Below, in pieces: positions 26,499-36,435 of a stretch of 64,000 bases of DNA (positions are counted from its first letter, which is position 1; every line of letters begins with the position of its first letter). Location of the stretch: assembly GCA_964592595.1 (NCBI GenBank), contig CAZQFH010000001.1, positions 62,001-126,000 on the forward strand, read 5' to 3'. The stretch is from UBA5536 sp964592595. Its GTDB lineage: Bacteria > Bacteroidota > Bacteroidia > Bacteroidales > F082. The position numbers and the translations under genes were made by a program. A model generated the notes under the pieces. The model searched no databases and was not told the origin of the DNA. It worked only from the letters and a program-made list of their open reading frames with translations.

Positions 26499-26567
26499 GG
26501 TGTGTGTTTTAATTTTAGGCAGAAAGGTACCACAGTGATCAGGCTGCGGTACGTTTTCGTTTATTTG

Positions 26568-29500
26568 TTATTGGATAACTATTTTATGAATTGTAACCGA
26601 TTCGCCGGTATTCAATCGTAGGTAATAAATGCCGCGTGCATAAGTGCTCAGGTTAATCTGTTGGATTTCTGAACCACTAAAGCTACCCAGGTCTTTTGAA
26701 TAAACTTCCTTACCTTGATAATTGAGCAGGGTATATTCCAGCTTGCTGGCATTTCCGCGGATGGCCAGATTAACCAATTTGTTTGCTGGGTTTGGATAAA
26801 TTGAAACATTGAGTTTTTGTTCGTCTAAACCACTACAAACATCGAAAGTAACTGTGATTTCATCCTCAACAGCGCAGCCGTTTTCGTCAGTTGCAATCAC
26901 GGAATAGGTTTGAGAACCCAATCCAGCACCTGTTGAATCAACTGTGATCGTTGCTGTTGTTTCACCGCCCGGGCTCCACACATAAGATACGCCATTTAAG
27001 ATCGTTGCATCAAGTATAATTTCGTCGTAAGCACATACAATGGTATCACTTCCTAGTTCCAGTTCTGGCATATCATGGACAACGAGGGTATATTCTCCTT
27101 CGAGCGTTGTTTCGCCGTCATCAACAACTACATAATAAGTTGTTGTTTCTGTTGGTGAAGCTATGGGCATCATTGCAGCTGGATCATTTAAGCTGCCTGC
27201 CGGACTCCAGTTACAGGTGTAATTTCCGGTTCCGCCAACAGGATGGGCATTCAACACAGCCGAACCGCCTTCGCAAATGGCCGGAGGAGTTGCAGTAATA
27301 TTGATGGCCAAATCCTGATCGATGAAACAACTGATCTCAGCATGCCAGCCACTTTTGGTTACAGAACCATCCGAAGTAAAGCGGAAAGTTAGGGCGCCAT
27401 CAGGATTGGTAGCCTGCACGAGACCGGGATTTGAAGTGCCATGGAAAGGACTGCCCGTAATTTGAGGAGCCATGGTATTGGCACCATCATAGATATACAG
27501 GTAATCATAACCGCTTTCAGTTTCAAAAGCAACAAAATCAGCACGCATAACAGCATTTTCCATCGATGGCATAAAAGTCATCGTCAGGTTTTCGCTATTG
27601 CCGTATTCTCCACCTATTCCGCCTGTATCGTAAAAATTACCCACGCAGGTTTCCACAGTTCCATTGCTCATTAAATAATCAGGAATCAAACCAATAACCA
27701 CCATGCCATTTTGGGTGGCAGTATATAAACCTGAAGGGCCTGAGTTAGCTGACATATTGATGTTTACAGGATAGCCAATTGGCGAATCGCTGCTGGCTGT
27801 CACATTAAAGGCCAGTTCAACAGACTCACCAGCAACGAGAGCATCTTCATATATCGTGGCGTTATTAACAACCAGCATCGGATCAGAAGAAACAATGGTA
27901 GTGGCAAGGTCTAAAGCATCGCTGCCGCCTGCATTATTAACTGTAACGATAAGGTCTGCAGTTTCGCCCGGATCAAGGATGCCATCGCCATTCCCAGCAA
28001 CATCGTCAACAATAATTTCTTCTTCAATTTCAAGTCCTGGAGCATACAAAGTGATCATTAGGTTGCTTTCCCATATTTCAGTTCCATCGGTAGCTTCAAT
28101 AACGAATGAAGCAATATGTTCATTAGGAACGAAATCGGCAACTTGAAAACCAAAGGCATCTGCTACAGTGGCTACTTCTCCGTTAACGATAGCACCAAAT
28201 TCAGCTGATGAAGCACCAGTCAAAGTCAGGTAATCATCTTCACCAACGATCGTTGCAGTAATAACTTCTGAAGGATCAGCACCAACATTTTTGAGGGTAA
28301 CATCCATGGTGAATGACTCTGTGTAGTCAGCTTGTCCATTTTCGTTTTCATCATTTATCACATATTCATCGAGCACAACGTAAGGGCCTTCGAGTGCAGC
28401 TGCCGGAACCTGAACCATATAAGGAATGTATTGAGGCTTGGTAACAACAATATCAACCATTCCGGATGACAAAACAGGATCGATTGGTACTTCAACAACA
28501 CCTGTTTCTCCAACAAGTGCTGATCCATGCAAAATGCCATCTTTTGAAATGCCAACATATGAACCTGCATCAGCAGTAACTTCATAGGTTTCGAGGCCAA
28601 TAGGCAAAATAGGCATGTGTTCAACAGTGTTATTTTGTCCTTGCGTGTGGTAAGCAACCAGCGAAGGGTCTCCCAATACGTTGTATGCCTGCCAGTAATA
28701 AGTTGGGCTGGAGTGGCTTGGATAACCCTGAACGTGAACTTCTGTAACAGCAAGGTTTCCAATAGAAACTATCGCACCAGTGGTAACGTAATCACTTACA
28801 AAAGGGCCATCGTATGCACCCCATGTAGTTTCTTCAAATGTAGGAACATAACCATCGTTGTTTCCTTGAATGGGGAATGCACCTACTGACCAATAAAAAT
28901 CTTCGAACCAGTATGAGCTTGGAGAGGATCCGATATAGGCTACCGAGCCTTTGTTGGCTGCTCTCATCCAGGTTTCACCCATACATTCCGGATAACCAAA
29001 ATCAGCTGCCAGGCAACAGTTTCCAATGGCTAAGGGATATTTATCCTGATTCACAAAATTGTTAACCATAGCTTGTGAAAGGCTGGGATCGCCCCAGGAT
29101 GTTTCGCTACAGTGTGCGGTGTAGTTTATCATGCTAACAGCAATGCGTGCGGGATCATAACAACCTGTATAAGGGCTTGTAAGATAATCATTTACGTTGA
29201 CATAGCCATGATCTGTATTGAAATAGTTTTCTGTTCCGTATTCAATTGTAGGCTGTCCTACACGTGGATTCCATGTGCCATCGCCGCCGGCAATAAGTGT
29301 AACATCATCCAAATAAGTAGGATCCGAAAACTCATATTGTTCGTAGTAGAGTGTTTTCTCGATATAAGGTGCCAACTGTGCGCTATTGGTGGCCGAAAAA
29401 CGTCCGTAATACATTTCGGGGAAGTAATCGCCATCCACACTACCATAGTATAAATCGGTCATCTTTCCCGAAGATGAGCCTTGTGTGGCAGGAATTTGTG

Positions 29501-30491
29501 GCGTGTCGCCAACGAAAAGCACAAAACTTGGGGCCGGATCATCTGGCGTACCATTGTTGTATTGTTCGTGCACGTAAGTCTGAATGGCGCTATAGCTGGT
29601 TCCAATTTCAGCCGTAGTTGTAAAAATAACCTCAAAACCTTTTTTAGTTTTCCATTCAATGAAAGGCGCCATATCTGCTTCAAACATTGGATCAGAAACA
29701 ATCAAATATTTTACGGGATAGGTAGTAAGATCTGGATGTTCGGGATATTCTCTGTTTGTTGGATTATTCAAAAATGCTTGTTGCATCACTGAGAAATAAG
29801 GTGAATAAGTAGATGATTTTACATATTCAGTCAGGCTTTCATCCACATTGGTGAAAACAACTTCCAGTTCGATGTCGTTATATATGCGAATGATACCCTG
29901 AACCGGATTGTAACTAACCGGAGCAATAGTAAGTCGTGCAATCCTGAAACTCCGCATCACACCAAGTACTTCAACAGTAGCAAGTTCGGGCGCTATAAAT
30001 GCATCTTTTTGATAAGTTTTTGAGTCAAATTCAAAGGGAACGTCTTCAGCAAGCTGATCTTTACGCAATGAAGGCTGAACGGGCATAATGAGTTCGTCGA
30101 TGCCGTAATCACTCAGTTTATATTCTGTAACATTAAAATTCAGAACATTAACACTTACTTCAGCGCCAAAAGGTATTTCTATCAATTCCTTGGTGGCAGG
30201 TAATTTGGGTTCTCCAATATTTCCTAAAGAAAAAGTGCCAGGGATAAGCAACTCGTTGAAAACGCCTTTTGAGCTTTTAACTTTAAAGGTAGCTATGCCA
30301 GGATAGGCAATTTCTGCGCTTAGCCGCTGCATATTGTCATCAAGGACAACCGTTCCGGATTTGGTTTTACCAAAATCAATTGCTAAATCCTGCGCATTGA
30401 TTTGGCTTGTGAAAACTAAAGCCGCAAAGAGAAGCAGGCTTAATTGAAAAATACGTTTGCCATAGGCAAACCAGCTTGTAAATTTTTTCAT
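26568..30491 (-). CDS. Second gingipain-like C25 cysteine peptidase with CUB-like and T9SS sorting domains
   Basis: I start at the ATG with codon 30491-30489, giving a signal peptide ending SQINAQ; the open frame continues upstream to 30683 without a plausible start. The 1307 residues hold a propeptide region, the C25 domain with H460 (AHCSETSWG) and C493 (IGNCCLAADF), again 33 apart; CARDB-like repeats (GNGDGILDPGETADL); a CUB-like domain (VETCVGNFYDTGG to GWHAEISCF); a PKD-like domain (ICEGGSAVLNAHPVGG); and a T9SS type A sorting domain (SIYPNPANKLVNLAI). It is a paralogue of the downstream gene, but sequence between the two is far diverged outside shared motifs. Export by T9SS is inferred from the sorting domain. 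Confidence 0.92.
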   Translation of the reverse strand: MKKFTSWFAYGKRIFQLSLLLFAALVFTSQINAQDLAIDFGKTKSGTVVLDDNMQRLSAEIAYPGIATFKVKSSKGVFNELLIPGTFSLGNIGEPKLPATKELIEIPFGAEVSVNVLNFNVTEYKLSDYGIDELIMPVQPSLRKDQLAEDVPFEFDSKTYQKDAFIAPELATVEVLGVMRSFRIARLTIAPVSYNPVQGIIRIYNDIELEVVFTNVDESLTEYVKSSTYSPYFSVMQQAFLNNPTNREYPEHPDLTTYPVKYLIVSDPMFEADMAPFIEWKTKKGFEVIFTTTAEIGTSYSAIQTYVHEQYNNGTPDDPAPSFVLFVGDTPQIPATQGSSSGKMTDLYYGSVDGDYFPEMYYGRFSATNSAQLAPYIEKTLYYEQYEFSDPTYLDDVTLIAGGDGTWNPRVGQPTIEYGTENYFNTDHGYVNVNDYLTSPYTGCYDPARIAVSMINYTAHCSETSWGDPSLSQAMVNNFVNQDKYPLAIGNCCLAADFGYPECMGETWMRAANKGSVAYIGSSPSSYWFEDFYWSVGAFPIQGNNDGYVPTFEETTWGAYDGPFVSDYVTTGAIVSIGNLAVTEVHVQGYPSHSSPTYYWQAYNVLGDPSLVAYHTQGQNNTVEHMPILPIGLETYEVTADAGSYVGISKDGILHGSALVGETGVVEVPIDPVLSSGMVDIVVTKPQYIPYMVQVPAAALEGPYVVLDEYVINDENENGQADYTESFTMDVTLKNVGADPSEVITATIVGEDDYLTLTGASSAEFGAIVNGEVATVADAFGFQVADFVPNEHIASFVIEATDGTEIWESNLMITLYAPGLEIEEEIIVDDVAGNGDGILDPGETADLIVTVNNAGGSDALDLATTIVSSDPMLVVNNATIYEDALVAGESVELAFNVTASSDSPIGYPVNINMSANSGPSGLYTATQNGMVVIGLIPDYLMSNGTVETCVGNFYDTGGIGGEYGNSENLTMTFMPSMENAVMRADFVAFETESGYDYLYIYDGANTMAPQITGSPFHGTSNPGLVQATNPDGALTFRFTSDGSVTKSGWHAEISCFIDQDLAINITATPPAICEGGSAVLNAHPVGGTGNYTCNWSPAGSLNDPAAMMPIASPTETTTYYVVVDDGETTLEGEYTLVVHDMPELELGSDTIVCAYDEIILDATILNGVSYVWSPGGETTATITVDSTGAGLGSQTYSVIATDENGCAVEDEITVTFDVCSGLDEQKLNVSIYPNPANKLVNLAIRGNASKLEYTLLNYQGKEVYSKDLGSFSGSEIQQINLSTYARGIYYLRLNTGESVTIHKIVIQ

Positions 30492-30651
30492 CTTGGTTAA
30501 CATTTTACTTCGGTAATCTTTAAAAGAATAAGCATTTGAGCACAAATTTAACAGAAAAAAAATGTGCTGTCCTTTTTCTAAGCTTATTAAGTATGATTCT
30601 AAATAACAAGATAATTTAAGTAAACAATTGACAAACAAACTTATACGAAAT

Positions 30652-30689
30652 AAAAAAGCAATAATGAATATCAAATATTTCATTATTGC
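30652..30689 (-). terminator. Intrinsic terminator of the tyrosine-degradation operon
   Basis: GCAATAATGAA (30658-30668) pairs perfectly with TTCATTATTGC (30679-30689), and the stem can be extended inward with one bulge. On the reverse strand it is followed by T6 (30657-30652). It begins 41 bases past the flavin-reductase-like gene. Confidence 0.78.
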
Positions 30690-30730
30690 CTGCTGAATTG
30701 CATAAGAGTTTGCACTAAAAATGTATAAGC

Positions 30731-31624
30731 TTAATTGCTGCCTGTTTTTTCTGTTTCATAATAAGCCAGCAATAAAGCAAGAGCTGCATCAGTTTTATCG
30801 TTTTCTATCCATAACCGAACTTTAACAATCAAATCTTCTTCGCTTGCAAGTTTTTTAAGCGATAATTTTTGTTCCCTAATTAAGGCGTTATCTGGAAATT
30901 TATCAAGACTTCCCAAACGTCCCAAATCATTTCCGGTGAGAAACGGATTGAATTTTATACTATCGGGCATCACATCAATCCCAATTCCAGGTTTAGCTAA
31001 GGGTTTGGGAACGATAAAAGCCGCCTCACCATTCGTTCTCACGTAATAATCGCCGCCCATTCTGCCAACAAGATCAATTTTTAAAACATCAATTTCTCCT
31101 TTTTCGTTAAGGATAGCTTCATTGACATGCATTTTCAGTATTTCACAAATCACCAGATTTCCGGCTCCCGGGCCATCACCTGTTTCGATGATATCCCGCA
31201 CGCGGCATTCAAATTGCACAGGCGATTCCTTAACGCGGAAAGGCTTCACACATAGCGATTCGAGCGGCGTAAATCCTGCTTTAAAAAACTCATTCGTGCC
31301 TTTTGGATATTCGGAGCTGGCCAGACTCATTTGCTGAACCATTTCGAAGTTTACCATATTAATAACAACTTCGGGCACTTCCCTTAAATTTTCAAAAGTG
31401 TCTTTGGTTGTGTTATCACGTCCCCTTCGCGAAGGCGAAAAGATGAGGGTGGAAGGGTTTACACCAAAAGCATTAAAAAAACTGAAAGGCGAGAGGTTGG
31501 GATTGCCGGCTTTATCTATGGTACTCGCAAAAGCGATGGGTCGGGGAGCAACACTTCCAAGCAACAGCCGATGAAGCTTCCGTTGATCATAATTCACCGC
31601 ATCAATGGTAATCATAGCGTTCAT
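30731..31624 (-). CDS. Flavin reductase-like (DIM6/NTAB) FMN-binding protein
   Basis: I choose the ATG at 31624-31622, which overlaps the fahA stop as ATGA; a longer frame to 31651 would overlap fahA by 31 bases. The 297-residue product has the flavin-reductase split-barrel pattern: LHRLLLGSVAPRPIAFASTID, GNPNLSPFSFFNAFGVNPSTLIFSPS and NMVNFEMVQQMSLASSEYPKGTNEF. Such proteins bind FMN and reduce flavin or act as hydrolase-like flavoproteins. It is the last gene of the homogentisate operon, and an orthologue is often found in this place in Bacteroidota; its step in the pathway is not established. Confidence 0.88.
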   Translation of the reverse strand: MNAMITIDAVNYDQRKLHRLLLGSVAPRPIAFASTIDKAGNPNLSPFSFFNAFGVNPSTLIFSPSRRGRDNTTKDTFENLREVPEVVINMVNFEMVQQMSLASSEYPKGTNEFFKAGFTPLESLCVKPFRVKESPVQFECRVRDIIETGDGPGAGNLVICEILKMHVNEAILNEKGEIDVLKIDLVGRMGGDYYVRTNGEAAFIVPKPLAKPGIGIDVMPDSIKFNPFLTGNDLGRLGSLDKFPDNALIREQKLSLKKLASEEDLIVKVRLWIENDKTDAALALLLAYYETEKTGSN

Positions 31625-32892
31625 TTGGCAGGAAGTATTTGGGTTATGCATTCACCAAACCCGATGCGCAAACCATTTTTTTGAGCCGTCGCTTTCATGA
31701 TGATAGTATCATAATCATGAATAAACCTTCTTTCGCTGCCATCTTTCATTGTTAACGGCTGGGTTCCTTTCCAGCTCAGTTCGAGCATTGACCCAAACGA
31801 ATCGGGAGTAGGGCCGCTTATGGTACCAGAAGCATACAGTTCGCCGGGGTTGATATTACATCCGGCAACAGTTTGATGTGCAAGTTGTTGTGCCATATTC
31901 CAATAGAGATATTTGGTATTTGACTGACAAACAATCGTGCTTTCTGCTTTGGCGGGCTGAATAGCTACCTCAAGTTGAATATCAAAATTATGCTCTCCAT
32001 TAATTTGCAAGTAGGGCAGCACTTCCGGCTCCTGTCTTGGACCTTTCGTCCTGAATGGCTCTAAAGCTTCCATGGTAATCACCCAGGGTGAAATTACCGA
32101 TCCAAAACTTTTAGACAGGAAAGGCCCGAGTGGAACATATTCCCATTTTTGTATGTCTCTGGCCGAAAGATCATTAAAAAGCACCAGTCCAAAAATGGCA
32201 TCTTCAGCCTGATCCACAGGAATAGGATCACCCAGATGCGTTTTGGATGAGGTAATAAAAGCCATTTCCAATTCAAAATCCAACTGTTTTGAAGGACCAA
32301 ACAATGGTGGTGCCTCATCATTGGGTTTTGTTTGCCCTTTTGGCCGATGTATGGAAGTGCCGGAAACAACAATTGAAGAGGCTCTTCCATGATAACCTAC
32401 GGGTAGGTGTTTCCAGTTTGGAAGCAGCGCTTTAGCAGGATCGCGAAACATCTTGCCAACATTGGTAGCATGCTCCATACTCGAGTAAAAATCAGTATAA
32501 TCTCCAACCTGAATCGGCATCAGCATTTCAATCTGATCAGCTTGATAGAGTGCTAATTGAAGCATTTCTTCATTGCCCTGAAGCTCCATGTTTGAAGCGG
32601 AAAATATCTCTGATAGCCGCTCTCTGATAGCGATTCTGGTGTTTTTTGGCAGAGCGGCTAATTCGTTCAGGCTTTTTTCGTAGAAGATACTCAAATCAGG
32701 GATTTCAAGGCTGTCGAAATAACCAAAATCAGCCAACACAGAAAGGTCAACCAAAGTATCTCCTACACGAGTGGCAATAAAAACGAGATTGCCTGATGAG
32801 GCGATTCCATAAGGTAAATTTTGTATGGGGAAGTCACTGTTTTCGGGTGTTTTGATCCATGAAGTGAGTTCCGGATGGTTTGATTGTAACAT
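31621..32892 (-). CDS. fahA: Fumarylacetoacetase
   Basis: The enzyme splits fumarylacetoacetate to fumarate and acetoacetate, the last step of tyrosine breakdown. The 423 residues are normal length. An N-terminal SH3-like domain (about 1-115) precedes the catalytic fold with GDYTDFYSSMEHATNVG, LPVGYHGRASSIVVSG, the metal-binding DFELEMAF, and VLFNDLSARDIQKWEYVPLGPFLSKSFG in two adjacent motifs. It overlaps the flavin-reductase-like gene by 4 bases and lies 48 bases after hppD in the same operon. Confidence 0.96.
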   Translation of the reverse strand: MLQSNHPELTSWIKTPENSDFPIQNLPYGIASSGNLVFIATRVGDTLVDLSVLADFGYFDSLEIPDLSIFYEKSLNELAALPKNTRIAIRERLSEIFSASNMELQGNEEMLQLALYQADQIEMLMPIQVGDYTDFYSSMEHATNVGKMFRDPAKALLPNWKHLPVGYHGRASSIVVSGTSIHRPKGQTKPNDEAPPLFGPSKQLDFELEMAFITSSKTHLGDPIPVDQAEDAIFGLVLFNDLSARDIQKWEYVPLGPFLSKSFGSVISPWVITMEALEPFRTKGPRQEPEVLPYLQINGEHNFDIQLEVAIQPAKAESTIVCQSNTKYLYWNMAQQLAHQTVAGCNINPGELYASGTISGPTPDSFGSMLELSWKGTQPLTMKDGSERRFIHDYDTIIMKATAQKNGLRIGFGECITQILPAK

Positions 32893-32940
32893 AATTGAGA
32901 TTAATGCTATAGGAAGTGATAATGTGAAATAAATTTGATT

Positions 32941-34038
32941 TTAAAGCGTACCTCGGCTTTCCTGTTCCAATTCGATGGCTTCGAACAGGGCTTTGAAATT
33001 TCCTTTTCCAAAAGATTTGGCTCCTTTACGCTGGATTATTTCAAAGAAAACAGTTGGACGGTCTTCAACAGGTTTTGTAAATAATTGAAGCAGATAGCCT
33101 TCCTCATCTCTGTCAATCAGAATCCTTAATTTCTTTAAGGTTTCAAGATCTTCATCGATTTCTTTTACGCGATCCATCACGGTATCATAATAGGTATCGG
33201 GAACATGCAAAAACTCAACTCCTCTGGCCCTAAGCTGATCGATAGTTGTAATGATATCATCAGTTGCCATGGCTACGTGCTGTGCGCCAGCCCCGCGATA
33301 AAAGTCGATATACTCTTCAATCTGTGATTTTTTCTTTCCTTCAGCAGGCTCATTAATCGGAAATTTGATGCGCATATTGCTGTTTGACATCACCTTGCTC
33401 ATCAATGCTGTGTAATCGGTAGAGATATCTTTGTCATCAAACGAAATCAATTGTTCGAAACCCATTACCGTTCCATAAAAATTGACCCATTTGTTCATTT
33501 CGCCCCAATTTACATTACCTACGACATGATCCACATGTTTGAGGCCTGTTTCGGAAGGCTTGTAAACAGGATTCCATTTACGGAAGCCAGGCAGAAAAGG
33601 CCCGAAGTAATTTTTACGCTCCACAAAAATATGTACTGTTTCGCCATAGATGTGAATTCCGCTTGTGATTACCTCTCCATTTTCATCCACTGTGGTTTGA
33701 GGTGCCATGAAGGAACGGGCACCGCGGCTGGTGGTTTCCTTCCAGGCCTGCCGGGCATCATCCACCCACAAGGCGATTACTTTGATGCCATCGCCATGAG
33801 TTTTTTGATGTTCGGCAATATGCGACTCCGGCGTTAGTGCAGTTGTGAAAACAAAGGTGATTTTTCCTTGCCGTAAGGCATAACTGGCTCTGTCTTTAAG
33901 CCCGGTTTCGAGCCCGGCATAAGCCAACGGCTGAAATCCAAAAGCCGTTTGGTAGTAATGGGCTGCCTGCTTAGCATTTCCTACATAAAATTCAACATAA
34001 TCTGTTCCATTAATTGGAAGAAAGTCATTATTGCTCAT
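32941..34038 (-). CDS. hppD: 4-hydroxyphenylpyruvate dioxygenase
   Basis: Converts 4-hydroxyphenylpyruvate and O2 to homogentisate with Fe(II). The 365-residue protein has two vicinal-oxygen-chelate domains. Iron ligands of the C-terminal domain are seen in KHVDHVVGNV, QHVAMATDD and FFEIIQRKG (His, His, Glu), and the C-terminal GNFKALFEAIE helix that closes the active site is present. It lies between hmgA (35-base gap) and fahA (48-base gap) in one reverse operon. Confidence 0.96.
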   Translation of the reverse strand: MSNNDFLPINGTDYVEFYVGNAKQAAHYYQTAFGFQPLAYAGLETGLKDRASYALRQGKITFVFTTALTPESHIAEHQKTHGDGIKVIALWVDDARQAWKETTSRGARSFMAPQTTVDENGEVITSGIHIYGETVHIFVERKNYFGPFLPGFRKWNPVYKPSETGLKHVDHVVGNVNWGEMNKWVNFYGTVMGFEQLISFDDKDISTDYTALMSKVMSNSNMRIKFPINEPAEGKKKSQIEEYIDFYRGAGAQHVAMATDDIITTIDQLRARGVEFLHVPDTYYDTVMDRVKEIDEDLETLKKLRILIDRDEEGYLLQLFTKPVEDRPTVFFEIIQRKGAKSFGKGNFKALFEAIELEQESRGTL

Positions 34039-34073
34039 GATGTTATCTAATTTATATATGTTCTGTTTTTAAA

Positions 34074-35231
34074 TTAAAAAAGCCAGCTTTTGAAATAGTC
34101 AGGGTCTTCAAGACTCATCGCTTGCTTGGTGAGCTTCAACGGCTTAAAAGTATCTACCATCACCGCCAGCTCATCGGTTCCTTTTTTGCCGATGCTTCTT
34201 TCGGCTGCTCCCGGATGTGGCCCGTGTGGAATTCCGATAGGATGCAGCGTGATCATACCTTTTTCGATGTGATTTCGGCTCATAAAATCGCCATCAACAT
34301 AATAAAGTACTTCATCCGAATCCACATTACTATGATTGTAGGGTGCAGGAATAGATTTGGGATGGTAATCGTATAAGCGCGGAACGAAAGCACAGGTTAC
34401 AAAAGCTGGTGTTTCAAATGTTTGATGCACTGGTGGTGGCTGGTGGATGCGTCCGGTAATGGGTTCGAAGTCGTGAATGCTAATTCCGAATGGATAATGG
34501 CAGCCATCCCATCCAATGGCGTCGAATGGATGTGAAGCATAAACGTATGGAAAGAGCAGGTCTTCGCGCTTGATCTTTACCAGAAATTCTCCTCGTTCAT
34601 TATGTGTAACCAACTTTTCGGGTACTTTAATGTCCCTTTCATAAAAAGGTGCATGCTCGAGCAACTGGCCATTTTTGTTTACATAGCGCTTTGGGAATCT
34701 CAGGGGATGAAAAGATTCAACAATGAATAAGCGGTTGTCGGACGAATCAAATTCCATCTGATAAATTATGCCTCGCGGAATGATCAGGTGATCACCATAA
34801 ACAAAATCAATCGTCCCGAAGATCGTGTGCAGTTTGCCACTGCCTTCGTGAATAAATATCATCTCGTCAGCTTGCGAGTTTTTATAAAAATAGTCTTTCA
34901 TTGATTGTCGTGGCGCTGCCAGACTGATATACACATCGCTATTAATCAAAACCGGAACGCGGCTATCGAGGTAATCATCTGTTGGTTTTACCTTAAACCC
35001 ATTAAAGCTGCGATGCTGCATATTGTGCTCCATTGCCACTTCAGGTTTTACGGAAACCGGATCACTTACCGACTTCACCATTGTGGGAGGATAAGTATGA
35101 TAGATAAGTGAATAGACATCAGAAAAACCTTCTGTCGACACTAATTCTTCGGCAAACAAGTCGCCATTAGGTTTACGGAAAATGGTGTGCCGTTTGTGGG
35201 GTACTTCACCGCGACGCAAATAATAAGGCAT
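34074..35231 (-). CDS. hmgA: Homogentisate 1,2-dioxygenase
   Basis: Opens the ring of homogentisate with O2 to give maleylacetoacetate. I use the ATG at 35231-35229, which starts MPYYLRRGEVPHKRHT, the usual beginning; an in-frame ATG 33 bases earlier adds an unlikely hydrophobic leader. The 385-residue cupin protein has the substrate and iron region near PYNHSNVDSDEVLYYVDGD (His and Glu ligands) and GIPHGPHPG (His). It heads the operon; a perfect -7 box lies about 30 bases upstream. Confidence 0.94.
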   Translation of the reverse strand: MPYYLRRGEVPHKRHTIFRKPNGDLFAEELVSTEGFSDVYSLIYHTYPPTMVKSVSDPVSVKPEVAMEHNMQHRSFNGFKVKPTDDYLDSRVPVLINSDVYISLAAPRQSMKDYFYKNSQADEMIFIHEGSGKLHTIFGTIDFVYGDHLIIPRGIIYQMEFDSSDNRLFIVESFHPLRFPKRYVNKNGQLLEHAPFYERDIKVPEKLVTHNERGEFLVKIKREDLLFPYVYASHPFDAIGWDGCHYPFGISIHDFEPITGRIHQPPPVHQTFETPAFVTCAFVPRLYDYHPKSIPAPYNHSNVDSDEVLYYVDGDFMSRNHIEKGMITLHPIGIPHGPHPGAAERSIGKKGTDELAVMVDTFKPLKLTKQAMSLEDPDYFKSWLF

Positions 35232-35261
35232 ACAATTTATATTTGGTTTAAATAAGAAGAA

Positions 35262-35269
35262 CAAATCTA
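35262..35269 (-). promoter_or_regulatory. -7 box of the hmgA operon
   Basis: The reverse strand reads TAGATTTG, a perfect TAnnTTTG match, predicting a leader of about 25 bases before hmgA. Confidence 0.5.
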
Positions 35270-35331
35270 CATAAAAAATTGTTTAGCCTTTGTAATTTCT
35301 AAACCGATTTCAGTTAAACAAAACGTTAAAA

Positions 35332-36435
35332 ATGCTTAAGCCACTTCTCGAACCCTTTTTGATGGGCGCACTTCAACTAACAAATCGTTTCGTTATGGCA
35401 CCGCTTACACGACAGCGGGCCGCAAAAGAGTTAGAACCTACTGATCTTCATGCCAAATATTATGCGCAACGAGCCAGCGCGGGTTTAATTATCAGTGAAG
35501 CAAGTCAGATTTCACCCAAAGGGCAGGGGTATCCTAATACTCCGGGAATTTACTCTCAGGAGCAAATAGCTGGTTGGAAAAAAGTGACTACTGCAGTGCA
35601 TCAGGCTGGAGGAAAAATTGTTTGTCAGTTGTGGCATGTTGGCCGGCACTCTCATCCACTTATTCAGTTGGATGGCGGTATGCCGGTAGGGCCTTCTGCT
35701 GTGGCAGAAACCGGGCATGTTACCACATTGCAAGGTAAAATGGAGCCCGTTGTACCAAAAGCACTTTCGTTACCAGCAATCAAAGCCACTATTGAGGATT
35801 ACCGAAAAGCAGCGCGTAATGCTATAATTGCTGGTTTTGATGGTGTTGAAATACATGGCGCCAATGGCTATTTGATCGATCAGTTTTTGAATGATAACAG
35901 CAATATCAGAACGGATCAATATGGCGGTAGCATTCCCAAAAAAGCGCGTTTTGCATTGGAAGTTGTTGATGCCGTTATAAATGAAATTGGAGCTGAACGA
36001 ACGGGTATTCGCCTTTCGCCTTCCGGACGAAATTTTGGTATCAATAATGAAAATCCTGTTGAAACCTTTACCTACCTGATCCAAAAGCTCAACAAGTTTA
36101 ATTTGGCGTTTATTCATCTGATCGAGCCTTTTGCGCATACTATCGAAGGTTTGGATAATTACCTTGCCTGTCCTACGACTTATTTTAAACCTCTGATCGA
36201 AAGCCCTGTAATCACTGCCGGGGGAATGACTTTCGCTTCAGCAGAAAAAATGCTTAACGAAGGTCATGCTGATTTGGTAGCTTTTGGCAGGGATTTTATT
36301 TCCAATCCCGATCTTGTGGAGCGCTATCGTAACGATTGGCCTTTGCAACCCTATGATACTGAAACTTTTTATGGCGGTAACGAGACCGGATATACTGATT
36401 ATCCTTTTTACAAAACTCAACAGATTGAAAAATGA
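35332..36435 (+). CDS. Old yellow enzyme family alkene reductase
   Basis: The 367-residue FMN protein follows the NemA/OYE pattern: N-terminal LKPLLEPFLMGALQLTNRFVMAPLTRQRA, then HAKYYAQRASAGLIISEASQISPKGQGYPNTPGIY, QLWHVGRHSHP, the substrate-binding region FDGVEIHGANGYLIDQFLNDNSN, and phosphate-binding GGMTFASAEKML. Such enzymes use NAD(P)H to reduce activated double bonds, nitro groups or glycerol trinitrate; the physiological substrate is not known. It is divergent from hmgA and overlaps the CREST gene by 4 bases (ATGA). Confidence 0.93.
   Translation: MLKPLLEPFLMGALQLTNRFVMAPLTRQRAAKELEPTDLHAKYYAQRASAGLIISEASQISPKGQGYPNTPGIYSQEQIAGWKKVTTAVHQAGGKIVCQLWHVGRHSHPLIQLDGGMPVGPSAVAETGHVTTLQGKMEPVVPKALSLPAIKATIEDYRKAARNAIIAGFDGVEIHGANGYLIDQFLNDNSNIRTDQYGGSIPKKARFALEVVDAVINEIGAERTGIRLSPSGRNFGINNENPVETFTYLIQKLNKFNLAFIHLIEPFAHTIEGLDNYLACPTTYFKPLIESPVITAGGMTFASAEKMLNEGHADLVAFGRDFISNPDLVERYRNDWPLQPYDTETFYGGNETGYTDYPFYKTQQIEK

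Noticed and set aside
26527..26552. Hairpin GTACCACAG/CTGCGGTAC between the two C25 genes
   Set aside because: Has an A-C mismatch and no T-run on the reverse strand, so I do not call it a terminator; the two genes may be co-transcribed.
28358..28762. 134-codon frame overlapping the second C25 gene
   Set aside because: Low-complexity Leu-rich shadow of a gene with full domain support.
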